DNA of 64,000 nucleotides, from assembly GCF_004798865.1 (NCBI RefSeq), contig NW_025335568.1, forward strand, positions 19,966,143 to 20,030,142, written 5' to 3'. The position numbers and the translations under genes are program-made. The DNA comes from Varanus komodoensis (lineage: Eukaryota; Chordata; Lepidosauria; Squamata; Varanidae). The notes under the pieces are model-generated. The model was not told the origin of the DNA, did not search any database, and worked only from the letters and a program-made list of their open reading frames with translations. Numbering within the stretch: the first letter of the stretch is position 1; every line of letters starts with the position of its first letter. Shown here piece after piece: positions 24,561 to 37,298 of the stretch.

Positions 24561-25554
24561 ACACCTGCAATATTTAATGATAACACTAGAAATCATCAAG
24601 GCACAGGAGAGCAAGTTTCCCATGAGGTTAATGAAAGAACAGATCTGACACTTGGTCTCACTAATTAAATAATCACCACTGAATATTGGTGGTAAATCTG
24701 TGATGCAGGCAAAATCATAAATAGCCTGCTAAGGGCATTAGCAGCTATAACAGTGACAAAAACACTAGCAACCAAATTATCTGCACAAGTAATGGATTGA
24801 CTTAGAAAGGGAACTTAGCTTCTATATTCCTTATCTCCAGCAGCCTTGTGAAAAAAAGGAAAACAAACCAAAAAAATCCCACATTTAGGCAATTATACTA
24901 GAGATTGCAGAAGGAGCAGAATGTTAGGGAAGGTCATGACTGCTGGCTATCAGAAGGCTCAGCTGCAACGAATGCTTTTCCCTCTGAATCCCGTATTAAA
25001 ATGATTAAAATTATCATGGGTGCTAAAACACAGTTATTCATCTTAAATATGAGTTTCTTCACTTCTTCACTGCTGTGACAGAACTTCAAACAATTTCCAT
25101 TTCACTTGCCTGGTTACATTTCACTTGCCTGCTAATTACATTCTATTTATGTGTCAGAATCCTGCATCTGATGTTGTGGAATGGGTGCATACATTCCTTT
25201 GAAGACATACATGTGACAAATGTCTGAAGTAAATGGAATGTCCACAGAAGATCACAAGTCTTCCTCTGCAACCTGGCTTCATTGTAATAGCCTTTTCTCC
25301 AAGGATCTTCAAGGTCAAAGCCTGCCCACCCCACACAACAACAAACATAATGTCATGCAGAATGGGTTGTGGTTCAAATCTTCTCATGCACAACCATGAT
25401 CATTAGCTATATGCTTGGAAGGTGGGCAGCTTTAACTCTGGCACCATCCCAGCTATCTTATTCATGATCACTGGAAGGGTGGAGACATTTAAGACTTTCT
25501 CTTCCCAGTACCTCTTGCAGTCCCAGGTAATAGCAGCTCCCTGTAGCACACAGT

Positions 25555-25680
25555 AAGCAGTGTGGTGCAGTGGTTAAGATGCTGTTTTTAGACTGGGTGA
25601 TCTATGACCATGACCCAGCATCGGCTATGAAACTTTCTGTCTTGAACCTAATCTTTCTTCAGCCTAACATTTACTTATTT
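25555..25680 (-). repeat. tRNA-like part of CORE-SINE, minus strand
   Basis: GCAGTGTGGTGCAGTGGTTA and AGATGCTGTTTTTAGACTGG are the reverse of the usual ending (...ctaaccactacaccacactg). The rest is diverged. Confidence 0.5.
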
Positions 25681-26120
25681 ATTTACATTATGCACACACT
25701 CTCTATCCAACTGACCAATGTACTCAGAGCAGCTCCCAAACATGGGGTGCTGTGAAGAATAATCCCCTTCACTTTATACCAACTAGAGTTCCCCAGAGAA
25801 AGCTTTGAAATGGGATATAAATGTGGGAAATGAGCAAGGAACATCTGAAACTGCTTGATACTGTTGATCCAGTCAATTCGAGCAGTTTTCAAGGCTTTCC
25901 TAGCCCTATCTGGTGATGCCATAGATTGGGCATGGGACCTTCTGCCTGCAAAGCCAGTGGCATACAATTCTCACACGTGATTGCGGAGTGATGTAGATGC
26001 ACAAAAACATATGCTTGGGTTCAAAGGCGCTGTCCAAGCAATTCTTCTCATATTGAGATGCTGAGGGAAAGTGTCTGAACATTCAACAATTCCCTCCCCA
26101 TGTAACATGTCCTTATTTTT

Positions 26121-26169
26121 ATCATCATCATCATCATCATCATCATCACCCCAGCTTCCCCCCCCCCCC
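26121..26169. repeat. (ATC)n tract followed by a C12 run
   Basis: About twelve ATC units at 26121-26157, then CCCCAGCTT and 12 C (26158-26169 region). Confidence 0.9.
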
Positions 26170-26204
26170 TCTTGTGGGAACCCAATGAGCTTACATAGCT
26201 CAAT

Positions 26205-26335
26205 TTTATTCTCACAAAACAACACTGTGAATTAGGTTGGGCTGAGTGTCTGTGGCCCAAAGTCACCCAGGAAGCTGCACATCATGGCTAAGTGGGGGCT
26301 GGAACGTGGATATCCCTGATCCCAGTCTAACCATC
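26205..26335 (+). repeat. MIR/CORE-SINE-like copy
   Basis: TTCTCACAAAACAACACTGTG, AATTAGGTTGGGCTGAGTG and CCCAAAGTCACCCAGGAAGC, then ATGGCTAAGTGGGGGCTGG and CCCAGTCTAACCATC, follow the family order (cctcacaacaaccctgtgaggtaggttgggctgag...aaggtcacccag...). Confidence 0.75.
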
Positions 26336-26478
26336 AAATTTCAGAAAGTCCTTTGAGGAACCAATTTTCAGAGAATACAAAGGGAAGAAGGTGGCAAGAA
26401 GTCCCCATTCCATGAACAGCACACAATACTGCTGCATAGGCATACGAGTGGATTCTCTTCTTCCAGTTCAGCAGAGAT

Positions 26479-26480
26479 AT

Positions 26481-26527
<47 letters not shown>

Positions 26528-26790
26528 GACAACTTATATGCCACCCCCTTCACAAAAGCCTCGGGGCAGCTTCCAATCACAAATAAATACCATCATACAA
26601 ATACATAAAATAATGGAGACATCCTGGCAAAATTTTAAAATCAATAAATAACATCAACAATTAAAATAGCATTTAAATAAAAAGGTCTTGGCCTGGTGCC
26701 AAAAGCAAATAACGATACAAGATACAAGAGCCCAGGTCTAGGGACCATTCTCCTTGCCAAGCATGACCCATTTAACCCCAACCATGGATT
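26479..26790 (-). repeat. L2-type LINE 3' end with (TTTA)n tail, minus strand
   Basis: A (TTTA)n tract of about 49 nt at 26479-26527 is followed by ACTTATATGCCACCCCC and AAAGCCTCGGGGCAGC. Then come an A-rich section, ATTAAAATAGCATTTAAAT, and AAAAAGGTCTTGGCCTGGTG, the reverse complement of the end of the L2 coding region (QAKTFLFKCYFN-like). It extends toward about 26.79 kb. Confidence 0.75.
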
Positions 26791-27589
26791 GTTAAATGGT
26801 TTCCAGCTTTTTTGCAGTTTTTTCCCCATCTACGAAATGATTGCTGTGCCTCTTCTAAGACAGGAAGAACTGTATGCTAAAATATTCGGGAGGGGGGATG
26901 GAATTATTTTTGGCCTTGCTATCTTTGCTTTCACTCCTTCCCACTACAGGAATGCAGCTCCCAAGCTGAAAGAGGTTCCGTACACCAGCAGTAGAACCTT
27001 GCTTTGAACACTGAACCTGTCTCCCGCAAAAAATAGTTCACACAACTGTTCACTCAGGGGGCAGAAGCAAGAGCCATTCCCAGAAGAAAAGGACAGTTCT
27101 AGAAGCAATGCCAAACTATCCCTCCACACCACTGATTCATTGAGTTCTCTGAGGAATATTTTACCTTGTAGACTGTGCACTATATTAGCAACATCAGTAG
27201 GGAATTAAGAGTGGAAACAATATTAGGACCCACCATGGCTGGTTGCTAGGTGACAGCAGAGAAAGATACCCAGAGGATGTTTGTGATTGCTAAGTCAGTA
27301 GGGCAAGTTGCAGGCTTTTTTCTGTGTCTTAGAGGAGCTGTCCGCAGTGCTGAATGCCATTCTCAAAATATGAATGCCACACTATGGAACTCATGGGTGG
27401 GGAGTGCTGGAAGTAGTAGGACTCTCAGATTATGGCCTTAGTTAATTTGAATTGGATCCAAGCCCAGTTTCGGGTGACTAATCCCTTTCCCCATAGCCTT
27501 CTGCCTCTGCTTGATATTATTCAGGAGAGCAACCTCCCACACATCCTCCAGAAAGAGTTGTTCAGGTGGTTGCACAGAAGCAGGGACAG

Positions 27590-27830
27590 GAAATTTTAGT
27601 TCTGTGAACATTCTTAGAATATGAAGTTACCCAATGCTCCTTCAGTCTTCTTCTTTTCCTCTCTGAAGTACCATTCCTATGCAGGCAAGAAAAGGTTATC
27701 TGGCAAAAATGCAAAGCAGGAGATGTACGGAAGGGAGTGTCACCTCCACCATACCTCCTGCTCTGCACCATAAGCCTCCAAGTTCAGGTTCTAATGGGCA
27801 TCCCCACATAATCATACCCCAGGACCTAAC
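27590..27830 (+). repeat. Dispersed element related to the 13.8-14.2 kb copy
   Basis: Plus-strand translation GYLAKMQSRRCTEGSVTSTI then PPALHHKPPSS resembles the minus-strand translation at 13.8-13.96 kb. The shared DNA words (GGCAAAAATGCAAAGCAGGAG, GCTCTGCACC, AAGCCTCCAAGTTC here) occur in the opposite orientation there. This indicates a dispersed repeat. Confidence 0.4.
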
Positions 27831-28676
27831 ACCATACATTCCATTGTCAATCATTTTCAGGTTGATTGAGCATGTCTTAGGGTTGGCATTCAGCTGCTGT
27901 TAATGGTTGTTAAGATGAGAACAATGCTTTTCAGACTTTATTCATTTGTATCGCAAGCCAGCATTTTATCCTTTATGTAGCAGATAGCAGGGGCAGTGTG
28001 GGTGCAGATGCCTAGACAGTGGAATAATATGGTCTTACATCTTTCTGCCACAAAACCCCCGACACATTTTGAAACAGTGTGCACAGAACTTTTATATGTT
28101 GCAAACAAAAAAGGAAAAGGAAAAAGAATGTTCCCATTACTTTCACTTAAGAAAGGCAAAACTGTTTTATCTTCCTTGGCCAAAACCCACCAAACTCATT
28201 TCAATCAATATCATTCAATCAGTATCAACTCATTCAAGCCCACCAAATTCAATCAATTTCAGACAGTCAGCTCCAAATTGGTCAACATTCTTTCTCACTA
28301 TAGTGCAGGATGTTATTGTGCCCGAAAAAGTGCCTTGGGCATTATTTTTTCTTATTCTCCAACATTCATCCAATAACAGGAAATGGGGATAGGAAAATGG
28401 AGAAGATCATGACATCACAATATGAGTCAAGTTCTGCTAGATACTACTCAGGCTAAAGGGGAGAGCAGACATAATGGCATCTGTTTAGTTACTATTTTAT
28501 CTGGCTTGGACCTAGAACAACAGCATTTAAACCAATCATTCAAGAGCAATCAACATATTGAAATGGGTCTACATGCAGTCATCACTCAGTGGGAAAGAAA
28601 ATTTGTTCAATTTGCATTTTAATGTGAATTTACAAAATTTCTCACCTGTAAAACACAATGTGAGTTGAAACTCAGT

Positions 28677-29045
28677 TGTTGCTGTTGCTAGTTGGAAAGT
28701 TGCGTCCAACCCTTTGCGACCCCATGGACAACAATTCTTCAGGCCTTCCTGTCCTTCACCATCTCCCGGAGTCCACCTAAGCTCACAACAACTGCTTCAG
28801 TGACTCCATCCAGCCACCTCATCCTCTGCCATCTCCTTCTTCTTTTGCGATCAATCGTTCCCAACATTAGGGTCTTCTCCAGTGAGTCCTTCCTTCTCAT
28901 TAGGTGGCCAAAGTATTTGAGTTTCATCTTCAGTATCTGGCCTTCTAAAGAGCCATCAGGGTTGATCTCCTCAGTTACCCTTTGACATTTAAACTTCTCC
29001 AAATTTTGCAGTGGCATTTTCCAAGCCACTTGTAAAATCACTTGA
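28677..29045 (-). repeat. BovB (RTE) LINE 3' end, minus strand, 5'-truncated
   Basis: The minus-strand frame encodes the end of the BovB ORF2 protein: LKYFGHLMRRKDSLEKTLML, GTIDRKRRRRWQRMRWLDGV, and SLGGLREMVKDRKA. The known pattern is FGHxMRRxDSLEKTLMLGKIEG, RRGRQRMRWLDGIT and LxELVMDREAWRAAVHG. The match is close but stops early, with the RAAVHG part lost. The 3' end, read on + as TTGCGTCCAACCCTTTGCGA then CCCCATGGACAACA, is the classical BovB/Bov-tA 3' sequence. A BovB in this setting fits squamates, where the family is abundant. The 5' end is truncated near 29.04 kb. Confidence 0.92.
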
Positions 29046-30121
29046 GGTTCAGTTAGGTGATATAGAAATGAAATGAATAAATGAACTCACTAGGGCTTAC
29101 TTCTGAGGAGATATGTGCATGATTTCACCATCATCCCCTTCATGAATCATAATGGGTAGAATTCCAAGGGAAGAAAGAATGACCATTAACATAGCTTAAG
29201 TTACTAGCGTGTATGTGCCTGAAGTGTTTCTAAAAAGCCTTCCTGAACTTTTACAAAAATTGCTTAATGCTTTGTCTACTGCTCTGCCGTTTGTCAATGT
29301 GATAAATCCCCAAGGAATCTTCCAAACCACTCACTGCTTATTGTGGACAGCTGCTCCTTCACAGTAAATTTCCCCATGCGGTTAGTTTCTAGGGATCAGG
29401 ACCCATTTACATTGCTGAATATCTGTATCTGCTTTTAATTAGCAATCAGGGACACCATCTTGGGAAGCTTCTTTGCCTTCAGCTCAATCGCTGAAAGGAA
29501 TAGGCTGTCACAGAAGTGCACTGAAAGATGCTAAATGCAGACAAGATTTATATTTCTAGCTAACCAGGCTCTTTGTACTGAACAATCATTAACTATCTAG
29601 TGAGCTGTATTAAAAAAGTTTGTTATTAAGCACAAGATTTAATTGCATAATAATTGTGATGAGAATTAGTATGATGCATTAATTCAGAAAGCAAGATAAA
29701 ACCCATGACAGTGACTGCTTTTATTATATTTTCTGAATGAAATGCCTTGTTTTCACTTTTTCTTTTTAGCAACTTCTCCGAAACTTTGGGCAGCCCCTTG
29801 TAGGAAGTATGGACAAGCATATAGATCACATGGCAAGCATGATTGCTGTGTGACCACAGTTTTCTCCTGCTGCAGCTTGGGTGACATACAGATCTTTAAA
29901 TACCTCCTCACACATACCTCAGCAGCCTGATTAAGCCAGAGTTCCCAGATCCATGCACTAAGACCTTTAAAGCTCATATCCATCTGGGTCTGCCATCCGT
30001 GCTGCTACAGGACATGACAGTCTGACAACATTGCATACATTGCAAAAGTAGTCTCATCACTTTTGTATTGTGATTTGTGGGGTATAGTCACCTATTTATT
30101 CCATAGAAAGAGTTTGCAAAA

Positions 30122-30222
30122 CATGGCACTCCTAATGTTTTGGCCTACAACTCCCATCTTCCCACACCATTGGCTATTTTAGCAAAGGATAATAGGATTT
30201 GTGGGTCACAACACCTGGAGAG
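30122..30222. repeat. Diverged palindromic MITE copy
   Basis: ACTCCTAATGTTTTGGCCTA with CAACTCCCATC, and about 70 nt later ATTTGTGGGTCACAACACCT then GGAGAG, are the two arms of the family seen intact at 8422-8520. Confidence 0.55.
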
Positions 30223-32364
30223 CTAGCTGTTGTTAGTGTGGCCACTTACGTGTTGCCTAAAAAGAGAAAATATGCTTCTAAAAGAGAGGATATCAATTGA
30301 CATAACATTTGCATGCATGAAAAATAAATTCAGTACACCTCATTGTCATGGGGAAGACTTACCACCTGGCCTGTGTGTCTGCTCAACCTGCCATCACAGT
30401 AATAACTTCAAAACCCCTTCATTTCTCTTTCTATGATTATCTTTAAACCAGAAAGAGACTGTGCACCTCTTCAAACAAATGACACTTTGAAGTCAAAGAG
30501 AGGACTGCCCTCTGTAAAGTAGGACACATGGCCATTCTACAAGCTGCCGACTCCTTTTCTAGACATCAATGCTCAATACCTAGAAAAAGCTGTGGGGCAT
30601 TTCTCCAAGAAACTACAACACTGTAGAAATGGATGTGGGCTTTTTCACTGGTGATCAACAGGCTCTCTACATGTGGGTTTCAAATCCTCATGTTAACTTT
30701 TTATGTGTGTTTTGTACATGGTAAGGAGGAATGAATGCAGGACTAGATCCCCTTTAAAGAGGGGAGGGGGGATTAAGAGACAATTGGTAGAAATGTCTGG
30801 TAGTATATATTGCATCAGATATGACATTTTCCAATAACAGCAAGGAACAATCTTAGGGAGAAATTGCTAGCTTAATATGAAGAATCTTCTGTTTATGGAT
30901 TAGGTGAGATTGCTGCTGCTTTGCTTTAAAACTATGGGTGATGCTCCCCTCCCTCTCCAAAGCTCATTGCTGTGCTGGAGCAATTTTCACCAGGATTGCA
31001 GTTGGAGAGGGAAGGGTTAACCCACACATCACAGTCCTGGAGAAAATGTGGGGAGGGGCACACACCTGCTATTACATTTTCTAATCTCTGCTGTGGTTTA
31101 CAATTTTACTTGTACTGTCACAGGGAGTTTGGTCTTAGCCTGGAAGTAAGAGATGCAGTCTAGTCCACAGTCAGTGAACCAGCTAGGCCAGAGTCAAGAA
31201 CAGGCATGACTGGGCACTTGCCAGGGCCCAAAGACAAGAGTCTGTTGGATTTGTTCCTTTCCCTCACCATAGTAATCTGAGTGTTTATCTGCCCCTTGCT
31301 TGGGTGCAGGCAAGTGTGGTGGTGAGAAAATTAGATAGTTCTTTTCTCACTGTCTCTCTGTGTCAAGCAAGCAAGGGGCACCATGTTGGAAGAGTGGATG
31401 AGCAGCAAAAACAGCTGCTGACCATGGTACTGAAAAGGCAGACTCTATGGAAGAGCACCCGTTGTAGGTGTCTATACCATGCCCCTGAAAAACCTGGAGC
31501 CAGCACTGCAGCTGGAGCTAGACATCAAGGTCCAGGAGCTCACAGTCTAGGGCTCCCCTCAGTGATTCTGGCAATCAGGACCAGCATCCACACCTTGGGC
31601 ATCATGAGAATCTTGCAGCCTGCTGGGGCAGATCTGGTTGTTTCAGCATCCTTCCTTCTTCTTGTCTATTTATGTATGTTCTTATTTATTTAAAAGGGAG
31701 GAAGAAGCAGGCACAGAGCACACACGGTTATCAATGTTCATTTCATTGTTTTTATTTTAGACCTCTATTTCCCTTTCTATAACCAAAGGGTGCTTATTCC
31801 CAAAGAAATGCATCAGGGTGGTAGAAGCAAATTACATTCTGTTTCTGCAGTCATGTAAAAATGTGAAACTACAATTGCTCAGACTTTTTTTATTGAAATA
31901 AATGGTATGATAAATGGTTATTCTTTGCTATTTTCTCTAATATATTAGGAATATAAAAACTGTGGTAAAGTATGGAATGGAAATGCAGGGCTGGACGAGG
32001 AGGTGTGAATTGTGTGCTTCCCAAGTGAAGTAATATATATGGATATTGAAGAACTCCTTGATACCAGAATCTCCAATTCCTGAGCTGCATGATTTAGTTG
32101 GAGTTCAGATGTAGAACTGCTGCATTCACTGGTTAACAAGGGACACAAGATACCTATGCAGGGAATAAATGGCTCTTGTCTCTCATGCACAGACATGTAA
32201 CACTGTGCAGACACAGACACTATGCAGTCTGCAGCCTGCCAGTTCACACATGCTGCAGCTAGTGAGGTATACTTTGGGCTGTAGATTTATCTCATTGCAG
32301 GACAATTTGGATTTTCTAACATACCTTTACCTGAAGCAGCATTACCACATAGAACACCTTTCCC

Positions 32365-32475
32365 TAAACTGGGGCCCCACAGATGTGTTAGACTCCTAAA
32401 ATCTCCTAGCCAGCTGATTGAAGGATTCTGGGAACTGGAGTCCAGGCATCTGGAGGACACAAGGTTAAGGGAAGA
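32365..32475. repeat. Diverged palindromic MITE copy
   Basis: GGGGCCCCACAGATGTGTTA, then GACTCCTAAAATCTCCTAGC, and the complementary GGGAACTGGAGTCCAGGCAT then CTGGAGGAC, with loop words in between. Same family as 8.4 kb. Confidence 0.55.
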
Positions 32476-35400
32476 CCATCTTTTAGGGCCTAAGAATACA
32501 TAGGGAACTTGAGAAACTTTCATGAAATTGAACACCATGACCAAATGGATGCTATGGGAGGCATGGCAAAGGACAAATAACCTGTTCCAATGACTGTAGA
32601 AGCAGCAGTGGGATCTCTTCTTTGTGTCCACAGTTTTCAGAACTATTTTCTCTGTCTGCATCTTTTTCTTTGAGATTTAGCTCAATGCAGAGGAAAGCAT
32701 CAGTTTCAAATCAGCTACCACCTTCTTCTTAAATACCCCTAAGCTCCATCCTGGAAAATTCTGGAAAATGAAGGTGGCAGCATCTGGAAGCCCTGACTTT
32801 GTTTAGGAGTGATCCCAGCTGCCAATAAGAAATATTAATTATTTTAAAAAGACAAAGCAGGAGGTACCCAGGGGCACACCGGTTACCCCTGGTATACAAG
32901 GTAGATTTGAGCCTTTAGCAATGAAGAATCAAAGTGAGAATCTATACAAAACAGAGTGAACACGTCCGTTGTTGGGCAAATGGCTCCTGGCAGGTTTTGA
33001 AGGAACTGGGATCTCAGTGCTGGGTGTTGTGAACCTCGTGGCATACTCTGGTGTCCAAATCAAGTGGTTACAAAAATATATCCTTCTTTCAGTATTTGCA
33101 ATATGGGAGAGGATGAATTTGTAGCAAAGGAAACCATGGACTTGTAATCCTGGTGGTCAAATCAAACCTGTGCCATTTTAAGGCATATTCAGTTTAGCAA
33201 GGCTGGAAACAGGATAGCAGAGAAGTGCAGGAGGGATTGCCAGACTTGGATGGCATTCCAGGCTTTGCACTCAAGTGCATGAATGATGAAGCACAGCTGA
33301 GTGCAGGTTTGGATGGGCAAACTCCACTGGCATGGGAGCCACCAGCCTTCAATGTCAGGTGCTGGTTGGTTCTTGGGCTCAACTTGTTTCGAGGTCTGTA
33401 TAGCTCAGGAGACAAATTAATCTACAGGAATGGAAAACACGTTTCTTTTTCAGCTGAAGAAGACATTTAGCCTAGCTATCCAGGTCTTGAGGACACTTTA
33501 TATTCACCAGCAGTCTATTGCAATGTGGTCATACTGAATGAAGTGAAACACATATTGTCTGGTTATGGCACTTATCCAAAATACTGCTATTTTACGTTCC
33601 TATCTTCCTAAGCTAAGATTGCATATCATGAAAACCAGCATACAGGGTTGCCAGTAGGACTTTCTGGGCCCCAATGCATTGTACGGAGATAGATCCCTCT
33701 GCCTCATCTGCAAAAGGGGAAATAGATTTGACATACAATTGCCTATGCTCGTTTTATAGATAGGTGCAAATATAGAAACAATAGTTGCTATTTAGACGCG
33801 ATTATAATACATCTCCTCATAGCAAAGAAGTTTATGGTCAGTCAGTGCCCCCAACTCTGTCAGGCCAGAGGGCACATTTGGAATCTTGAGACTGTGTCAA
33901 GGATGCCATCATATAAAATGACTGCCATGATGGCCAGGCCCAATTGTGAAAGGCCCGTTTCACAGAAAGGCATACTGATGAGACTAAAATACAAGTGTTG
34001 TGCCCACACACCAAGCCCAAGATACACTCATCCCAATCACTGTTTGCTTTCTCTTTCAGGATCACCCCCCTCACACCTGCACATGCACACGCGTGCACAC
34101 ACACGCACACACAGAGGCCAGAATGGAGGGAAAGTAATTCTCCAGAGGTTTGGGTGTCACTGCCCAGTATTCCTGGTCACCGGTTATGCTGGCAGGGGCC
34201 TCTGATACCTGACATCTCAAACAACTGGAGATTTGGGACATGCAAACATGCCCTTGGAGTGACCCAGTTCAGGAAGGAAAACACATCTCTGTTGCTCCCA
34301 GGTGTTTCTGTCCACAGGAAGAAAGATTATGTTCATGCAAGCTAATCTGTGGAACAACTCAAAAGCAGAACAGGTATTGAAGCCTGACAGCCAAGGCCAG
34401 TCTGAACAGGAAGATCTTACAGCACATCTAAAAGATGTTTGGAATTTGGCAAATTTCCATGAGGGAGGGAACTCCAAAATATGCAATTTAAATCCTGGCC
34501 TTGAAAATGTCTTCTGTTTGAAAATGAAAAGCCATGGAGTACATGGTGTACTATCTTGTTAAAAAGGAAAAAAAAGAGGGGGGAGCAAGCAAGGAAGGAA
34601 TTGGTCTCTACATAGTTTTAACGGAATGTGCCTGAAAAGTTTAATGCAATGAAAACTGTCATTGCACTGACAGCCACACTAAGCTAGATCAAACAGTAAA
34701 AAGACTGAAAATTCCATGTGAGAATAAAAACCATTTGCTATTTACCTGCCCAGTGTGGCTTTGCCCTGCTGAATGGTGTGTCAGCACAAGGACCTATGCA
34801 AACAGAGGAGAAAGGGCAGCATTTATTGCTGGGCACAGTATCCAAAGAGGCCAAGTTGTGTTGAAGAACCAAATATCTAAACCTTCCAAGTGAAAAATAG
34901 ATGGGATTGTGGGTGTCCATGACTGGTAGAAAGACAAAAGCCAGGGAGGGACTCAACAAAATTGTTGGGGGCAGGAGACAAGACTTGATTGCCTGCATGC
35001 TCTCTCAGTGCTCCCCCGTAACTATTTATGTAAAGAACTGTATCCCACTGCAGCTGCTTTCGTGCAATCAGCAAAACAAGGCAGTCCTTGCTGACACTCT
35101 AAGATGCCACAAAGAAGGGGAGAGGGAAGGAGAGCAAGGAAAGAATTAAGTCATCTTACAACAGGTCTAGTGGAATGGTCCCTGTTCTGCATCTCTTTTC
35201 CTTCCATTCAGCAGAATGGCTGCTGGAAACTCGAGTGAATTATTCAAAATAGAATATATGCCAGTTTAGTCTATGGCTCAAATCTTTTTCTTAATGTGGG
35301 CTTTGGGATACCTTGGTACAGGGTTTGACTTTTTAAGGAAGGATGCTCTGAGTACCTGCATCTCTTCCACTTGCTGCCAGCCCCACCACAGCTGCAGTTT

Positions 35401-35534
35401 TAACACAGCAGAGAGTGGGGAAAGGGTCACAAATCAGAGGAGCAACTGTGCTGATCTATTGTGTGAAGTGGAGCACAACGTGTCCTTATAGGCCAAAGTA
35501 CCTGAGCCAAAGGAGATTCATGACTAGTACTCTA

Positions 35535-35605
35535 ATGCTATGCATACCTACTTAATAGGTCTATTTGGTTCAGTGGGACTTGCTTCCAAGGAAGTACATA
35601 TGGAT
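35535..35605. repeat. Squamate MITE/SINE copy (CAGTGGGACTTGCTTCCAAG)
   Basis: ATGCTATGCATACCTACTTA and GGTTCAGTGGGACTTGCTTC then CAAGGAAGTACATATGG correspond in order to the family word (ctatgcacacttac...caatgggacttacttctgagtaracatg). Confidence 0.6.
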
Positions 35606-36479
35606 GACTGGGCAGGTTGTTGCCTTTTTTATTCTACCCAGATGCAGCTGTGGGATGTTTGTCCATTTACAGAGGAGAGAAGATGCCTGGCCCTTTGGCC
35701 CATACCCTTTTCCAAACCAACACATAATGTTTAAATTGCTACTGCCCTGAGCCCCAGGCACAGCATGCATGAACTGGATTCAAAGAAACAAGGCCGGAGA
35801 GTCAATCATGGATCTCCCACCTGGATCTCTGGTCTAATATCAGTTCTGCCCTAAAACAGGAAGAGGATGGCCCAGTGCCAACACTGGGTTAAATACAATG
35901 TCATGCAAATGGTCTTCCACTCTTACAACTAGATGTCCTCTTGATCTTCTCAGTCCTTTCCCTCTCATGCTCCTCAAATATGCTCCAGGGTGGTCCCCAA
36001 CTGTCTGGAGCAGGTGGGGATAGAGTACCTGCAGAGAGGATAGAAAACGTGGTCAATGATTGCTTTCTGCTTTCTGTTTCTGTGTTTTCTGTTCTGCTGG
36101 CATACGGTCAGTATTGGATACAACCCATTGATTCTGGCCACAAAGAGATGTTAGAGCAGGGTTGAGATAATTTGATTCAAGTGCATTGGCCAGGAGACAA
36201 AGAACAGTGCAATTGAGTTTCACATGCCCAAGGGGACACAAGACTTAGGTTTCTTAGGACACACTCCTATGCAAATTTAAACCACAGTAAGACCTGCAAC
36301 TTCTAGCAAGTCCTTGAGTTGTCCTTAAACTCACATGCTTCTCCCCCATGCATTTCATGGCAAACTAATCCTGAAAATGAGATGTCTCCAATAAAATTCT
36401 GATAGGACATGGAAGGTCTTCCTTTCAATTTTTTAAAAAGTAAAAAATAGTTCAGTACATTTTTCAGACAGTCATCTGA

Positions 36480-36550
36480 GTGGGATGATGCAAATTGATG
36501 ACCTGCAATGGCAGGGGGTTGGCCTCTTCCAACTGTACTATTCTATGATT
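36480..36550 (+). repeat. CR1 LINE 3' end
   Basis: GATGACCTGCAATGGCAGGG, GGTTGGCCTCTTCCAACTGT and ACTATTCTATGATTGC match the CR1 terminus (...ggttggactagatgacc...cttccaactctatgattctatgatt). Confidence 0.75.
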
Positions 36551-36846
36551 GCAATCCATGCAAGTCCTCAAAGCTGCACGACAGGGATTGATTACCCAGG
36601 TGCAAATATGCCAGTCGTTCATTGGCTTGAAAAAGAACTGCCAAAACTCTTGCATACCAAGGTTCTAACTCAGAGAAACTCTGAGAGTGCTGGGCTGAGA
36701 TGAAGATGAAAGATCCAACAACCAGGATCAGTAGAGCTAAAGGGAAAAGGCCAGAACCCAAAATATTAACATATTTTAGCTTACTGCTGTTACTGCCAAT
36801 AACATTTGGAAAGGGTCTTCAACCTTTCAAAATGGTGGGAAAGACT

Positions 36847-36866
36847 GCAAAGCAAAGCAAAGCAAC
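36847..36866. repeat. (GCAAA)n short pentanucleotide repeat
   Basis: About four GCAAA/AAAGC units. Confidence 0.85.
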
Positions 36867-37298
36867 CTCCAAATAATCAGTGATGAGGGAAAGGGGTGTG
36901 TGGCTGAAGAATGATGGAGTGGCCTCTGGGGAACCTGAAAAGGTTGGGTTCAGATGCCAGGATGGCCAGATATGCCCTGGGGACTATACTTCAAAACTCC
37001 TAGTTAACAGCTATGTTATATGAAGTCAGCTAAAAACAGGCTTCCTGCTCTGACGTTTTCCTTCCAGTTTCTTTGTCTTTTGACTGCTTTTCTAGAATTT
37101 GACTGTATAATTGGCCATTCCTGGAGAAAGGAACTTTGAGAATTCTCAAATGGAAAACATGTATGCAGCAATAGAGAACAGATGAGACATTTGCATGACT
37201 GTCTCCAAATCTGAGATATGAGGATTCGCTGCAATCTTTGTGGGTTCTCCTATTCAGCACTGATTTTTTTTTTTTCTTTTCTCTCCCCCACCACCCAG

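Larger units (their letters stand above)
1..37298 (+). other. BANK1: Upstream region, probably a long BANK1 intron; no exon recognised
   Basis: No coding exon was recognised across this 37 kb. The first exon found downstream starts in phase 0 inside the protein, just after where the ankyrin region should end, so at least the DNA directly upstream must be intron. The ankyrin, DBB and TIR-like exons of BANK1 were looked for by eye (the TLLHxAAKxGLKNL-like and HGHKEL-like signatures) and not seen. They may lie outside the window or have been missed. Contents are AT-rich single-copy DNA with L2, CR1, BovB, MITE and simple repeats, listed separately. Open frames of 60-170 codons occur here on both strands, but none resembles a known family other than LINE pieces. 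Confidence 0.6.

Noticed and set aside
31304-31693. 129-codon plus-strand frame with a hydrophobic C terminus
   Set aside because: No family recognised; the hydrophobic end comes from a T-rich (TTCTT/ATTT) tract. No support as a gene.
33225-33470. 81-codon plus frame with an overlapping minus frame
   Set aside because: No recognised domain, no splice context in phase with BANK1, and a frame on each strand as expected of non-coding DNA.
36130-36165. SGHKEMLEQG resembling the ankyrin-region word HGHKEL
   Set aside because: Only a few residues match, a stop follows at once, and the residues upstream do not match BANK1.
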